Shown piece after piece: positions 24,654 through 34,538 of a DNA stretch of 64,000 nt. Within the stretch, counting starts at the first letter, position 1; each line of letters starts with the position of its first letter. The notes under the pieces are model-generated. The model made no database searches. It was not told the DNA's origin and was given only the letters and a program-made list of their open reading frames with translations. The position numbers were made by a program, and so were the translations under genes. This DNA is from Fertoeibacter niger (GTDB taxonomy: Bacteria > Pseudomonadota > Alphaproteobacteria > Rhodobacterales > Rhodobacteraceae), in contig NZ_WHUT02000007.1 in the NCBI RefSeq assembly GCF_009380135.2, positions 214,610 through 278,609 on the forward strand, in the 5' to 3' direction.

Positions 24654-26476
24654 CAGAAGGACTGCCCTATACCCACATAAATCTGCACGCCTTCGCCGGT
24701 ATCGCCGCCCACCGGCGCGGCCACATCCAGCCGGATCGGGCCAAAGCCGGTGTCATAGCGCAGGCCAAGCCCCGCACCCGCGTGCCAGTCGCCCAGATCG
24801 TCAAAGAAATCCTGTGCGCCGACGCTGCCCGCATCGACAAAGCCCACCACGCCGATCCTTTCGGTGATCCGGGTGCGCACCTCGGCCGACACCGCCATGA
24901 AGGCCAGCCCGCCGATCTTGAAATCGGGCAGCGAGGACCGCAGGATATTCACGCCCAAGGATTGATAGGGTTGCCCGCGCACCGTGCCGCCGCCGCCGGA
25001 ATAGAACAGGTAGTCGCGCGGCGTGTTCAACAGATCCGACCCGAACACCGCCCCGGCCTGCACCCGCCCGGCCAGCGTTACCCGGTTATCGGCACCGAAA
25101 CTGCGGTAAGCCCGCCCGTCCACCGTCAGCCGCGCGCCGGAATCGGTGGTGCCAAACCCCAGAAAGGGCATGGCGGTGGCATCCAGAAAATAGCCTTCGG
25201 TCGCGTCCAGCTTCACATCGCGGCTGTCCCAGGTCAGGCCCAGCGGCACCGACAGGTTGCGGTAGGTATAATCGCCCGAGTCGTCATCCACCTTGGAAAA
25301 GCTGTATTCCACGCCCACCCGCGCCGTCAGCCGGTCAGAGAAGATATGCGAGAACGTGATGCCGGTCGCGGCCCCGTCCGACACGTAATCCTCTTCATCC
25401 ATATGTTCGAAGTCGACGTGAAAGCTCAGTGTCGTGTCGGGGGTCAGCGTGGCGGGCCGGTCAAGGGTTACGCCAAGGCTGTAGTCCATTCCGCTGGCTT
25501 GTGCGCCGATATTGGCCACCATGCCGTTGATGGTCAGCCGTTCCGCCCCGCCCAGAAGGTTGCGGTGCAGCCAAGATCCCGTCAGCGTGGCGCCCTCGAA
25601 ACTGGCCAGTTCGGCACCGAAACTGTAGCGGCGGGTCTTCTGTTCAACGACCGTGGCCGTGATGCCCAAGAGGTCGGGGCTGGTGACATTTTCATCCTCG
25701 GTCATGGCGACCGAGCTGAACACACCGGTGCGGCGCAGGCGGCCGGCGGCACGGTCAAGCTCTTCGGGGCTGTAGACCTCGCCTTCGGGCAGGCCCGCGA
25801 TCTTGCGGATGCGGCGCTCCCGCATCCGTTCCTCGCCGGTGATGGTCAGCGGGCCGAAACGCAGGCGTGGCCCGGGGTTCAGGGTGACATCGGCGGCCAG
25901 AGTGTTCTGTGCATGATCGGCCACGATGTTTTGCCCCGAGGTGGCGGTCTTGGCATGGCCGATGCCACGCCAGCCATCGACTGCCACCGTCACCGATTCG
26001 CGGATGATGCCGCTGCGGGCGCGCTCGCCCACCGCAAAACCATCGGGCAGTTCGGTTTCAGGGGCCAGCGGCGTGATGTTCGCGCGGCTGAAGGCAAAAG
26101 GCGGGCCGGGGTCAACCTGCACGGCGATGCGCGAGATGCTGGCGGGGGCATTCAGCGGGGCGATGGTCGCGGCTTCGCGCCCGTCGATCAGCACGCGCAC
26201 CACCGGAGAGTAATAGCCTTGCGCATAAAGTGCGCCGACCAGCCTTGCGTATTCGGCCCTTGCGGCGGTGAACAGATCCTGCGCCTCGGTAGTGCCTTCG
26301 GTTTCGGCGGCGATCAGCAGGGATGACGCGCGCAGGTCATCGGCCAGATCCTCGTTCCCGCCCACCACCTGAAATTCGATTTTCTCCAAGGCGTAACCCG
26401 CGGGCGCAGCCATGAAGACACCAAGCCCGGCCGCAGCCGCCACAGCATAGAACGACCCTGCGCGAAAACCGGCCAC
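24653..26476 (-). CDS. tamA: TamA-like outer-membrane protein (BamA/Omp85 family)
   Basis: A protein of about 607 residues: signal-like N-terminus, POTRA domains (about residues 30-270, including RFGPLTITGEERMRERRI and LDRAAGRLRRTGVFSSVAM), then a 16-strand-type barrel ending YVGIGQSF with C-terminal Phe as expected for BAM substrates. The loop motif VRGQPYQSLG is the Omp85 VRGY/F-like signature. The frame is open 84 codons further upstream, but the hydrophobic signal (SFYAVAAAAGLGVF) suggests the GTG at 26476. It forms an operon with tamB. Confidence 0.9.
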   Translation of the reverse strand: MAGFRAGSFYAVAAAAGLGVFMAAPAGYALEKIEFQVVGGNEDLADDLRASSLLIAAETEGTTEAQDLFTAARAEYARLVGALYAQGYYSPVVRVLIDGREAATIAPLNAPASISRIAVQVDPGPPFAFSRANITPLAPETELPDGFAVGERARSGIIRESVTVAVDGWRGIGHAKTATSGQNIVADHAQNTLAADVTLNPGPRLRFGPLTITGEERMRERRIRKIAGLPEGEVYSPEELDRAAGRLRRTGVFSSVAMTEDENVTSPDLLGITATVVEQKTRRYSFGAELASFEGATLTGSWLHRNLLGGAERLTINGMVANIGAQASGMDYSLGVTLDRPATLTPDTTLSFHVDFEHMDEEDYVSDGAATGITFSHIFSDRLTARVGVEYSFSKVDDDSGDYTYRNLSVPLGLTWDSRDVKLDATEGYFLDATAMPFLGFGTTDSGARLTVDGRAYRSFGADNRVTLAGRVQAGAVFGSDLLNTPRDYLFYSGGGGTVRGQPYQSLGVNILRSSLPDFKIGGLAFMAVSAEVRTRITERIGVVGFVDAGSVGAQDFFDDLGDWHAGAGLGLRYDTGFGPIRLDVAAPVGGDTGEGVQIYVGIGQSF

Positions 26477-26503
26477 AGATACCCCCAAAGCAGAACCACA
26501 CGG

Positions 26504-26532
26504 ACTATTGCAGGTTGACCGGAAAGGGGCAA
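26504..26532 (-). promoter_or_regulatory. Candidate housekeeping promoter for tamA-tamB
   Basis: Reading the minus strand, TTGCCC (26532-26527) and AATAGT (26509-26504) are separated by 17 bp, each matching four of six consensus bases, and lie 28 bp before the proposed GTG start. No other promoter stands out in the 167-bp gap to the ROK gene. Weak evidence. Confidence 0.35.
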
Positions 26533-26643
26533 TGCGGCTGCGGCAAAGCGGCGGATCACTTTTCCCCCTGTGGCTGAAACCCGCTACTGCATGGCCTTCG
26601 CGTGAACACCGAGGCTGGAAGTGCCACCTTTCCGCATCACATC

Positions 26644-27921
26644 CTATTGCGCCGCGATGTCGCGGGCGGGGGCCAGCAGCCCCTCGCTGACCGATGACAG
26701 CGCCAGCGCTGCCGCGCCATGGGCCCACAGCAAATCACCCCAGGCGTGAATTTCGATGGGCGGGCGGGGGCGGCCGGTGGCAATGGTCAGGTTTTCCATC
26801 TCGGCCAGGGTTTCGGCGGCATAAAGGTAATCATAGCGCATGCGCTCCCCCGACAGGATGATCAGCGCCGGGTCGAACAGATTGATCACATTCGACAATC
26901 CCACCGCCAGATACCGCCCCGCGCGGCGAAAGATCGATCGGGCAGCGCCATTGCCGGCCTTGGCATGGTCATAAAGGCTTTCCAGCAGCACGGTGATGCT
27001 CTGCCCGTCCTTGTGCGCCCAGTTCAGCGCCGTGGTCGCCTCGCGCGCCAGCGCATAGTCGGCGACATAGGCCTCGAGACAGCCGCGCTGGCCGCAGCGG
27101 CACAGCGCGCCATCAAGCTGCACCTTGGTATGGCCCAGTTCCAGCCCAAGACCCCGCGCGCCGCGATAGATGCGGTGGTTCAGCACCAGCCCCATGCCCA
27201 CACCATGTTCAATCGTCACCACCGCGAAATCCGACAGCCTGCGCCCCGCGCCGAACCACAGTTCCGCCAGCGCCACCAGATTTGCATCGTTGTCGATGCT
27301 GACCGGCAGGCGCAGCCGGGCCTGCACTTCGGCGGCCAGGGGAATGCTGCGTTCGGTCAGGGTGGATGACCAGGCCACCATGCCCGCCTCGCAATCGACA
27401 AACCCCGGCACGCCGATGCCCACGGCGGAAAGATCGGCGCGCGACAAGCCGGCCTTGGCGCAGATCCGGTCCAGCAGCGTTTCGATCGTGTCCAGCATCT
27501 CGGCCAGTGTCATCGCACCGGGGCGGCGGGGGATCACATCATCGGCCAGCAGATTGCCTGCGAAATCAACGATCACCGCGGTATGTTCGCGGTCGCTGAG
27601 CTTCATCCCCGCCACGCGATGCGCATCGCGCCGCACCCCCAGCGCCACGGCGGGCCGCCCGCGCGCGCCGTCACCCTCGCGCAAGGCCGCCGTTTCCTCG
27701 ATCAGCCCGGCCTCGATCAGTTCCGACATGATGGTGGTGACAGAAGCGGGGCTGACCCCCAGATCCTTGGCCACCTGCACCCGGGCAATCTGCCCCGCCG
27801 CGCGCACGCGTTCAAACACCTGCTGGCGCAGCGGGCGCAGCGTATCGGACAGGGGCGGAATCAGCGGCCCGCAGCCCTGCGCCGTGTGGCTTGCCGGTTG
27901 CCCGGTTGCGCGCGGCCTCAT
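26644..27921 (-). CDS. xylR: ROK family transcriptional regulator (XylR-like)
   Basis: A 425-residue repressor: N-terminal winged helix (residues about 28-75, IARVQVAKDLGVSPASVTTIMSELIEAGL) and a C-terminal ROK sugar-kinase-like domain with GIGVPGFVDCEAGMV, and the zinc motif CRCGQRGCLEAYV. It diverges from the xylose genes, so it most probably binds xylose (or a related sugar) and represses xylF and itself. A perfect 16-bp palindrome lies 19 bp upstream of its start. The symbol is inferred from context; a NagC-type role is less likely here because the amino-sugar locus has its own regulator. Confidence 0.85.
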   Translation of the reverse strand: MRPRATGQPASHTAQGCGPLIPPLSDTLRPLRQQVFERVRAAGQIARVQVAKDLGVSPASVTTIMSELIEAGLIEETAALREGDGARGRPAVALGVRRDAHRVAGMKLSDREHTAVIVDFAGNLLADDVIPRRPGAMTLAEMLDTIETLLDRICAKAGLSRADLSAVGIGVPGFVDCEAGMVAWSSTLTERSIPLAAEVQARLRLPVSIDNDANLVALAELWFGAGRRLSDFAVVTIEHGVGMGLVLNHRIYRGARGLGLELGHTKVQLDGALCRCGQRGCLEAYVADYALAREATTALNWAHKDGQSITVLLESLYDHAKAGNGAARSIFRRAGRYLAVGLSNVINLFDPALIILSGERMRYDYLYAAETLAEMENLTIATGRPRPPIEIHAWGDLLWAHGAAALALSSVSEGLLAPARDIAAQ

Positions 27922-27939
27922 TTATTCGGTCCCCTAACT

Positions 27940-27955
27940 AAAACTGATCAGTTTT
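27940..27955. promoter_or_regulatory. Candidate ROK operator, perfect palindrome
   Basis: AAAACTGATCAGTTTT is a perfect 16-bp inverted repeat, 19 bp before the ROK start codon in the divergent region. Size and placement fit autoregulation. Binding is inferred. Confidence 0.6.
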
Positions 27956-27976
27956 CTTTGCCGCACGCCACTTATT

Positions 27977-28013
27977 TGCTGCACAGCAGCGAAATCACGA
28001 GCCAATTCTTGGC
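27977..28013. promoter_or_regulatory. Two further inverted repeats in the xyl divergent region
   Basis: TGCTG-CA-CAGCA (27977-27988) and GCCAA-TTC-TTGGC (28001-28013) are short inverted repeats between the palindrome and a TTGACA box at 28042-28047. No good -10 box follows the TTGACA at the usual spacing, so an activator may be required. Which, if any, are functional is unknown. Confidence 0.4.
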
Positions 28014-28134
28014 AAAGAGACTTTCGCGCAACATTTTTATTTTGACAACTGAATTTATTCGCGGCAATTTCCGCCTGTGCCGACGAATCCGTCGGACCGG
28101 CCATATTTCTGGCCGCACTGACAGGGAGGACTAC

Positions 28135-29166
28135 ATGCGTAACCCGATTCTGGCCGCCGTCATTGCGACGGTCGGCTTCTCTTCGGCTGCTCTGGCCGAA
28201 AGCCATGCGATGACCGTTGGCGTTAGCTGGTCGAATTTTCAGGAAGAGCGCTGGAAGACTGACGAAGCCGCGATCAAGGCCGCGCTGGAAGCTGCCGGCG
28301 CCACCTATATCTCGGCTGACGCGCAGGCTTCGGCTGCCAAGCAGCTGACCGACATCGAGGCGCTGATTGCACAGGGTGCCAACGCCCTGATCATCCTGGC
28401 GCAGGACAAGGACGCCATCGGCCCGGCGATCGAACAGGCCGCCAACGAAGGCATCCCGGTGGTCGGCTATGACCGTCTGATCGAAGACCAGCGCGCCTTC
28501 TACCTGACCTTTGACAACAAGGGCGTGGGCAAGCTGATCGCCGAGTCGGTGATGGCAGCCGTGCCGGAAGGCAACTATGCCGTCATCAAAGGTGACCCGG
28601 GCGATCCGAACGCGGGCTTCCTGCTGGAAGGCATGATGGAAGTGATCGGCCAGTCCGTCACCGACGGCAAAATCAAGATCGTCGGCGAAGCCTCGACCGA
28701 TGGCTGGAAGCCGGAAAATGCCCAGAAGAACATGGAGCAGATCCTGACCGCCAACGACAACGCCATTGACGCCGTTCTGGCACAGAACGACGGCATGGCA
28801 GGCGGCGCGATTGCGGCGCTGTCGGCGCAGGGCCTGAACGTGCCGATCGGCGGTCAGGACGGCGATCTGGCCGCGCTGAACCGCGTGGCACGCGGCACGC
28901 AGACCGTTTCGGTCTGGAAAGACAGCCGCGCGCTGGGCAAGGCTGCGGGCGAGATTGCCGTGGCTCTGGCCGGTGGTGCTGCTCTTGATGCCGTTCCCGG
29001 CGCGACCAAGTTCTCGGACGGCGCCAACGGCGTTGAAATGAACGCAATCCTGCTGACCCCGACCCCGATCACCCAGGAAAACCTGAATGTCGTGATCGAA
29101 GCGGGCCACATCTCGAAAGAGCAGGCTTGCGAAGGTGCTGCCGCAGGCGTCGCCGCCTGCCAGTGA
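28135..29166 (+). CDS. xylF: D-xylose ABC transporter, periplasmic substrate-binding protein
   Basis: A 343-residue protein with a cleavable signal (ending ALAES) and the periplasmic binding protein type 1 fold. Typical XylF stretches are GVSWSNFQEERWKTDE, LIILAQDKDAIGPAIEQA, GIPVVGYDRLI and VLAQNDGMAGGAIAAL. It captures xylose for the XylH permease. The ATG at 28135 is preceded by GGGAGGA at 28124-28130; the frame is open far upstream but those codons are non-coding. A strong hairpin follows the stop, as is common after binding-protein genes that need higher expression than the permease. Confidence 0.94.
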   Translation: MRNPILAAVIATVGFSSAALAESHAMTVGVSWSNFQEERWKTDEAAIKAALEAAGATYISADAQASAAKQLTDIEALIAQGANALIILAQDKDAIGPAIEQAANEGIPVVGYDRLIEDQRAFYLTFDNKGVGKLIAESVMAAVPEGNYAVIKGDPGDPNAGFLLEGMMEVIGQSVTDGKIKIVGEASTDGWKPENAQKNMEQILTANDNAIDAVLAQNDGMAGGAIAALSAQGLNVPIGGQDGDLAALNRVARGTQTVSVWKDSRALGKAAGEIAVALAGGAALDAVPGATKFSDGANGVEMNAILLTPTPITQENLNVVIEAGHISKEQACEGAAAGVAACQ

Positions 29167-29180
29167 CACGGTAACAGTGC

Positions 29181-29205
29181 CCCTGCCCCCTGACCGGGGG
29201 CAGGG
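29181..29205 (+). promoter_or_regulatory. Stable hairpin between xylF and xylH
   Basis: CCCTGCCCCC (29181-29190) pairs with GGGGGCAGGG (29196-29205) around the loop TGACC, with flanking CAGTG/CACTG also complementary. There is no T-run, so it is more likely an mRNA-protecting or partial-termination element than a full terminator. Confidence 0.7.
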
Positions 29206-29327
29206 ATGCCACTGACAACCCCGATTTTCCTTTTGCGGCCATTCGGCGGGCAGGGCATTGCGCAGCGCCGCTGCCCGCCTTTGCCCTATCCCCGCGCATC
29301 ACTGCCCCCATATCGCTGGATGAGGAC

Positions 29328-30647
29328 ATGAGCCAGACACACACCCAATCCGCCAACCCGGACGCAGGCGCGGGGCCCATTGCCCGCTTCCTGCGCGCGA
29401 CCGAGATCGACACCCGCCTTCTGGGCATGGCCGGGGCCTTGCTGCTGATCTGGATGGGCTTCCATCTTTACAGCATCTTCGTGAACGGCAACGCGGGCTT
29501 CCTGACGCCGCGCAACATGTGGAACCTGTCGGTGCAAACCTCGTCGATCGGCATCATGGCCACGGGCATGGTGCTGGTGATCGTGACGCGCAACATCGAC
29601 CTGTCGGTCGGCTCGATCCTGGGGTTCTGCGCCATCATCATGGGTGTGATCCAGGTCTATATCCTGCCGGACATCCTGGGGCTGGGCCACCCGCTGATCT
29701 GGGTCATCACGGCGATTGCCGGGCTGATCGTGGGCTGTCTGATCGGCGCGTTCCATGGCTGGATGATCGCCTATGTCGGAATCCCGTCGTTCATCGTCAC
29801 GCTGGGCGGGTTGCTGGTCTGGCGCGGTGCGGCCTTTCTGGTGGCGCGCGGTGAAACCATCGCGCCGGTCGATGCCACATTCGCGTTGATGGGCGGCGGG
29901 CCTTACGGGGCCATCGGCGCCACCGGCAGCTGGATTGTCGGCCTGCTGGCCTGCGCAGGTATCTTGTGGATGCTGATCTCGGGCCGCGCGCAGCGCGAAA
30001 AACACGGCTTCACCCAGCGCCCGATGTGGGCCGAAGTGTTCCTTGGCGTGCTGGGCTGCGGTCTGGTGCTGGGTGCCGTGATGGTGGTGAACGCCTATCC
30101 CTGGCCCAGGGGCATCGTCACGGCCTATGCCGCTGCCAACAACATCACCGTGCCGCCCGAGGGGCTGTTCATCAGCCATGGTTTTGCCATTCCGGTGCTG
30201 ATCCTGATCGGCGTGGGCATCCTGATGACCATACTGATGACGCGCACCCGCTTTGGCCGCTATGTCTTTGCCATCGGCGGCAACCCCGAGGCTGCGGCAC
30301 TGGCGGGCATCAACACCCGCTGGATGACCGTCAAGATTTTTGCCCTGCTGGGTCTGTTGACCGGGCTGTCGTCTGTCGTGGCCTCGGCCCGTCTGACCTC
30401 GGCCACCGGCGCGCTGGGCACGCTGGACGAGCTTTATGTCATCGCCGCTGCCGTGATCGGCGGCACGTCGCTGGCCGGGGGTGTGGGCACGGTTTACGGC
30501 GCGATCTTCGGCGCGCTGGTGATGCAGAGCCTGCAAACCGGCATGCCCTTCATCGGTGTCGACGCAGGGTTGCAGCAGGTCGTCGTGGGGTCGGTGCTGG
30601 TGCTGGCCGTGTTCCTTGACATCCTTTACCGCCGCAAATCGAAATGA
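29328..30647 (+). CDS. xylH: D-xylose ABC transporter permease
   Basis: A 439-residue inner-membrane permease of the ribose/xylose type, with many hydrophobic helices and the family signatures [34 protein letters not shown] and [15 protein letters not shown]. It forms the channel for sugar delivered by XylF. The stop TGA overlaps an ATG that is too close to be the next start; xylG is read from 30659. Only one permease gene is present, in line with XylH acting as a homodimer. Confidence 0.94.
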   Translation: MSQTHTQSANPDAGAGPIARFLRATEIDTRLLGMAGALLLIWMGFHLYSIFVNGNAGFLTPRNMWNLSVQTSSIGIMATGMVLVIVTRNIDLSVGSILGFCAIIMGVIQVYILPDILGLGHPLIWVITAIAGLIVGCLIGAFHGWMIAYVGIPSFIVTLGGLLVWRGAAFLVARGETIAPVDATFALMGGGPYGAIGATGSWIVGLLACAGILWMLISGRAQREKHGFTQRPMWAEVFLGVLGCGLVLGAVMVVNAYPWPRGIVTAYAAANNITVPPEGLFISHGFAIPVLILIGVGILMTILMTRTRFGRYVFAIGGNPEAAALAGINTRWMTVKIFALLGLLTGLSSVVASARLTSATGALGTLDELYVIAAAVIGGTSLAGGVGTVYGAIFGALVMQSLQTGMPFIGVDAGLQQVVVGSVLVLAVFLDILYRRKSK

Positions 30648-30658
30648 GGGGGCAAGAC

Positions 30659-32857
30659 ATGACCAACAAAGGAACACCGCTGGTCGAACTGCGCGACATT
30701 TCCATCTCGTTCGGCGGCATCAAGGCCGTCGACCGGGTAAGTGTCGATCTTTACCCGGGCGAGGTTGTGGGCTTGCTTGGCCACAACGGCGCGGGCAAGT
30801 CGACGCTGATCAAATGCCTGTCCGGGGCCTATCAGGCCGACAGCGGCGAAGTCTGGATCAACGGGCAGAAGGTGGAGATTACCAACCCCCGCGATGCCCG
30901 GGCGCATAATGTGGAAACCATCTATCAGACACTGGCACTGGCCGACAATCTGAACGCCGCCTCGAACCTGTTTCTGGGCCGTGAACTGGTGACGAAGGCC
31001 GGTTTCGTGGACGATGCGCAGATGGAGGCGGAAACCCGCAAGATCATGGCGCGGCTGAACCCGAACTTCCGCAAGTTCAACGTGCCGGTTTCGGCTCTGT
31101 CGGGCGGCCAGCGGCAATCGGTGGCCATTGCCCGCGCGGTGTATTTCAACGCCAAGATCCTCATCATGGATGAACCCACCGCCGCCCTTGGCCCGCAGGA
31201 AACGCAGATGGTGGCCGAGCTTATTCAAGAGCTGAAGCGGCAGGGTCTGGGCATCTTCCTGATCGAGCATGACATTCATGCGGTGATGGACCTGTGCGAC
31301 CGCGCCTCGGTGATGAAGAACGGCCAGCTGGTCGGCACAGTGAAGGTAGATGAAGTGACCGATGACGACATTCTGGGCATGATCATTCTGGGCAAGCCCC
31401 CCTGCAAGCAAGGCCGCGTGATGTATATCGGGCTTGATCTGGGAACCTCTGGGCTGAAGGGCGTGCTGATCGACGAAGATCAGCGCGTTCTGGCCGAGGC
31501 TGTCGCGCCCCTGACCGTCAGCCGCCCGCAGGAAGGCTGGTCGGAACAATCGCCGGCCAACTGGATTGCGGCGGCGGAAACGGTGATGGACCAGTTGGCG
31601 ACCCACGGGCTTTCCGCCGTGCGCGGCATCGGTCTGTCGGGGCACATGCACGGTGCCACGCTGCTGGATGCGGCGGATGAGGTGCTGCGCCCCTGCATCC
31701 TGTGGAACGACACCCGCAGCCACGAAGAAGCTGCCGAACTTGACGACGATCCGCAGTTTCGTCGGGTGACGGGCAACATCGTTTTCCCCGGCTTTACCGC
31801 ACCGAAACTGCTGTGGGTGCAGGCGCACGAGCCGCGCCTGTGGGAAAGGCTGGCCAAGGTGCTGCTGCCGAAAGACTATCTGCGGCTGTGGCTGACGGGC
31901 GAGCATGTGGCGGAAATGTCGGATGCGGCGGGCACAAGCTGGCTGGATACCGGCAAGCGCGACTGGTCGGATGAACTGCTGACGGCGACGGGGCTGAGCC
32001 GCGGGCACATGCCCCGGCTGGTCGAAGGCTCGGACGTGTCGGGCGCATTGCGCGGCGCATTGGCCGCGCGCTGGGGCTTGCCCGCCGATGTGGTGGTGGC
32101 CGGTGGCGGTGGCGACAATGCCGCGTCCGCCGTGGGTGTGGGCGTGGTCCGTGCGGGCGAGGCCTTTGTTTCGCTTGGCACCTCGGGGGTGCTGTTTGCC
32201 GCCAATGACGGCTATCAGCCCGCACCGGAAACGGCGGTGCACACCTTCTGTCATGCGCTGCCGGGTGCCTGGCACCAGATGGGTGTGATACTGGCCGCCA
32301 CGGATGCGCTGAACTGGTATGCCGGGCTGGTGGGGCAGGATGCCGCCGGGCTGACGCGTGGCATGGGGCCGTTGCAGGCCCCGGGCAAGACATTGTTCCT
32401 GCCCTATCTGGGGGGCGAGCGCACACCATTGAACGATGCCGCCATCCGGGGCGCGTTTCTGGGGCTGGAACATGCTACCGACCGCGCGGCAGGCACCCGC
32501 GCCGTGCTGGAAGGTGTAACCTTTGCCTTCCGTGACAGCCGCGATGCGCTGGCCGCCACAGGCACCCGGTTGGAGCAACTGATCGCCGTGGGTGGCGGAT
32601 CGCGTTCCGACTATTGGTTGCAGGCGATTGCGACGGCGCTGAACCTGCCCGTTTCCCTGCCTGCGGCGGGCGATTTTGGCGGGGCTTTCGGTGCCGCCCG
32701 GTTGGCCATGATGGCTGCCACAGGTGCCGGGGCCGAGATTGCCACCCTGCCGCCGATTGCCCGCACCTTCGAACCCGACCCGTCGCTGACCGCCGCCTTT
32801 GACGCGGGCCATGCCCGCTACCGCGCGGCCCAATCTGCCATCAAGGATCTGACATGA
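30659..32857 (+). CDS. xylG-xylB: Joined XylG ATPase and XylB xylulokinase reading frame
   Basis: One open frame of 732 residues in this sequence. Residues 1-254 are a single-domain sugar ABC ATPase (Walker [10 protein letters not shown] 41-49, LSGGQ 147-151, Walker B ILIMDEP 167-173, H-loop His204). Residues 255-732 are a complete xylulokinase ([14 protein letters not shown] start, [41 protein letters not shown]), which phosphorylates D-xylulose. The junction follows a C6 run at 31397-31402. With five C the upstream frame would end at the TGA of a TGATG (31419-31423) that starts xylB, giving two normal coupled genes. The start is the ATG after GAGGGGG; it overlaps xylA by ATGA at the 3' end. 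Fusion versus one-base indel is undecided. Confidence 0.85.
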   Translation: MTNKGTPLVELRDISISFGGIKAVDRVSVDLYPGEVVGLLGHNGAGKSTLIKCLSGAYQADSGEVWINGQKVEITNPRDARAHNVETIYQTLALADNLNAASNLFLGRELVTKAGFVDDAQMEAETRKIMARLNPNFRKFNVPVSALSGGQRQSVAIARAVYFNAKILIMDEPTAALGPQETQMVAELIQELKRQGLGIFLIEHDIHAVMDLCDRASVMKNGQLVGTVKVDEVTDDDILGMIILGKPPCKQGRVMYIGLDLGTSGLKGVLIDEDQRVLAEAVAPLTVSRPQEGWSEQSPANWIAAAETVMDQLATHGLSAVRGIGLSGHMHGATLLDAADEVLRPCILWNDTRSHEEAAELDDDPQFRRVTGNIVFPGFTAPKLLWVQAHEPRLWERLAKVLLPKDYLRLWLTGEHVAEMSDAAGTSWLDTGKRDWSDELLTATGLSRGHMPRLVEGSDVSGALRGALAARWGLPADVVVAGGGGDNAASAVGVGVVRAGEAFVSLGTSGVLFAANDGYQPAPETAVHTFCHALPGAWHQMGVILAATDALNWYAGLVGQDAAGLTRGMGPLQAPGKTLFLPYLGGERTPLNDAAIRGAFLGLEHATDRAAGTRAVLEGVTFAFRDSRDALAATGTRLEQLIAVGGGSRSDYWLQAIATALNLPVSLPAAGDFGGAFGAARLAMMAATGAGAEIATLPPIARTFEPDPSLTAAFDAGHARYRAAQSAIKDLT

Positions 32858-34155
32858 CCGACTTTTTCAAGGGTATCCCCGTTGTCACATACGAGGGCGA
32901 AGCCAGCACCAATGAATACGCCTTTCGCCACTACAACCCCGACGAGGTGATTCTGGGCAAGCGGATGGAAGATCATCTGCGCTTTGCCGTGGCCTATTGG
33001 CACAGCTTTGCCTGGCCGGGCGGCGACCCGTTTGGCGGCCAGACCTTTGACCGCCCGTGGTTCGGCGACAGCATGGATCTGGCCCGGCTGAAGGCCGATG
33101 TGGCCTTCGAGATGTTCGATATTCTGGGCGCGCCCTTTTACTGTTTCCACGATGCCGATGCGCGCCCCGAGGGTGCCAGCTTTGCGGAATCGACCCGCAA
33201 CCTTGAGGAAATCGTTGATTACCTTGGCGAAAAGCAGGCCACCCACAAGACGCAGCTTCTGTGGGGCACGGCCAACATGTTCAGCCATCGCCGCTGGATG
33301 TCGGGTGCTGCCACCAACCCCGACCCCGAGGTTTACGCCTATGCCGCCGCAACGGTGAAGGCCAACATGGATGCCACGAAGAAACTGGGCGGGCAGAACT
33401 ATGTGCTGTGGGGCGGGCGCGAGGGCTATGAAACCCTGCTGAACACCGACCTCAAGGCCGAACGCGCCCATGCCGGCCGGTTCCTGCAACAGGTGGTGGA
33501 ATACAAATACAAGATCGGCTTCACCGGCACGATCCTGATCGAGCCGAAACCGCAGGAGCCCTCAAAGCACCAGTATGATTATGATGTGGCCACGGTTTAC
33601 GGCTTCCTCAAGGATTTCGGGCTTGAGGGCGAGGTGAAGACCAATATCGAACAGGGCCATGCCATTCTGGCCGGTCATTCGTTCGAACATGAAATCGCGC
33701 TGGCCTCGGCGCTGGGCATCTTCGGTTCCATCGACATGAACCGCAACGATTACCAGTCGGGCTGGGACACCGACCAGTTCCCCAACAACCATGCCGAAAA
33801 GGCGCTGGCATTCTATGAAATCCTGCGCGCGGGCGGCTATACCACCGGCGGCACGAACTTTGACGCCAAGGTGCGCCGCCAGAGCCTTGATGCCGAGGAT
33901 CTGATCCTGGCCCATGTGGGCGGCATGGATACCTGCGCCCGCGCCCTGAAAGCGGCCGCGAAGATGCTGGAGGATGGCCATATGGAGGCCGCCCGCGCCA
34001 CCCGCTATGCCGGATGGCAGACCTCCGCTGCGCAGGCCATGCTGGAGGGCTCGCTTGAAACCATCGCCGCCGATGTCATGGCGCGCAACGTGAACCCCGA
34101 GCCTGTGTCGGGGCGGCAGGAGCGGCTGGAAAACCTGTGGAACCGCTACGTCTGA
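32854..34155 (+). CDS. xylA: Xylose isomerase
   Basis: Converts D-xylose to D-xylulose. The 433-residue protein has the family metal and substrate motifs: YYCFHDAD-like [23 protein letters not shown] (catalytic lysine/metal region), [23 protein letters not shown] and [17 protein letters not shown]. The class II length (about 430-440) fits. It starts in the ATGA overlap with xylB and closes the xyl operon, which is followed by a GC-rich hairpin. Confidence 0.97.
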   Translation: MTDFFKGIPVVTYEGEASTNEYAFRHYNPDEVILGKRMEDHLRFAVAYWHSFAWPGGDPFGGQTFDRPWFGDSMDLARLKADVAFEMFDILGAPFYCFHDADARPEGASFAESTRNLEEIVDYLGEKQATHKTQLLWGTANMFSHRRWMSGAATNPDPEVYAYAAATVKANMDATKKLGGQNYVLWGGREGYETLLNTDLKAERAHAGRFLQQVVEYKYKIGFTGTILIEPKPQEPSKHQYDYDVATVYGFLKDFGLEGEVKTNIEQGHAILAGHSFEHEIALASALGIFGSIDMNRNDYQSGWDTDQFPNNHAEKALAFYEILRAGGYTTGGTNFDAKVRRQSLDAEDLILAHVGGMDTCARALKAAAKMLEDGHMEAARATRYAGWQTSAAQAMLEGSLETIAADVMARNVNPEPVSGRQERLENLWNRYV

Positions 34156-34179
34156 ACCGGGACGGTTCTGCAAGGCAAA

Positions 34180-34202
34180 GGGGCGGGCCAAGTGCCCGCC
34201 CC
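34180..34202. terminator. GC-rich hairpin between xylA and csbD
   Basis: GGGGCGGGC (34180-34188) pairs with GCCCGCCCC (34194-34202), loop CAAGT. The following CAGTCATTTC is only weakly T-rich, so termination may be partial or Rho-aided. It lies between convergent genes. Confidence 0.55.
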
Positions 34203-34224
34203 CAGTCATTTCGGCATGCCGCGC

Positions 34225-34398
34225 TTACTTGCCGCGCAGCGTATCCTTCACGCCGCCTACGGCGTTCTGCACCTTGCCTTCCACCTGATCGGCGCGGCCG
34301 TCGGCCTGCAACTTGGCATCGCCGGTGACTTTGCCAGCGGCTTCCTTGATCTTGCCACCGATGTTCTTGGCGGCACCTGCAATACGGTCTTTGTCCAT
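34225..34398 (-). CDS. CsbD family stress protein
   Basis: A 57-residue hydrophilic protein starting MDKDRIAGAAKNIGGKIKEA and containing GDAKLQADGRADQVEGK, the hallmark of CsbD-like proteins that are induced under general stress; molecular role unknown. AAGGAG lies eleven bases before the ATG. A near-perfect EcfG-type promoter sits 31 bp upstream. The longer open frame upstream is not coding. Confidence 0.93.
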   Translation of the reverse strand: MDKDRIAGAAKNIGGKIKEAAGKVTGDAKLQADGRADQVEGKVQNAVGGVKDTLRGK

Positions 34399-34428
34399 GT
34401 GACGTAGCTCCTTGCTATGTGCCGGGAT

Positions 34429-34454
34429 AACGCAGATGCGCCCCGCCCGGTTCC
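34429..34454 (-). promoter_or_regulatory. EcfG (general stress sigma) promoter for csbD
   Basis: On the minus strand GGAAC (34454-34450) and CGTT (34432-34429) are separated by 17 bp, matching the alphaproteobacterial EcfG consensus GGAAC-N16/17-CGTT, and precede csbD by about 30 bp. Confidence 0.75.
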
Positions 34455-34538
34455 GCGCCGCGCAGTCACGCGCGCGGTCAGGGTCTTTGCTCCTGCGGCT
34501 GTTGGCGCTATCACTGTGGCAACACAAAGGAACGCGCC

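Noticed and set aside
21687..24680. A 997-codon open frame on the plus strand opposite tamB
   Set aside because: Antisense shadow: Gln/Arg/Gly-rich low-complexity translation with no recognisable fold; tamB on the other strand is clear.
27583..28134. Open frame extending xylF far upstream
   Set aside because: The extension translates to non-coding-looking sequence through the ROK gene and promoter region; the signal peptide and GGGAGGA ribosome site place the start at 28135.
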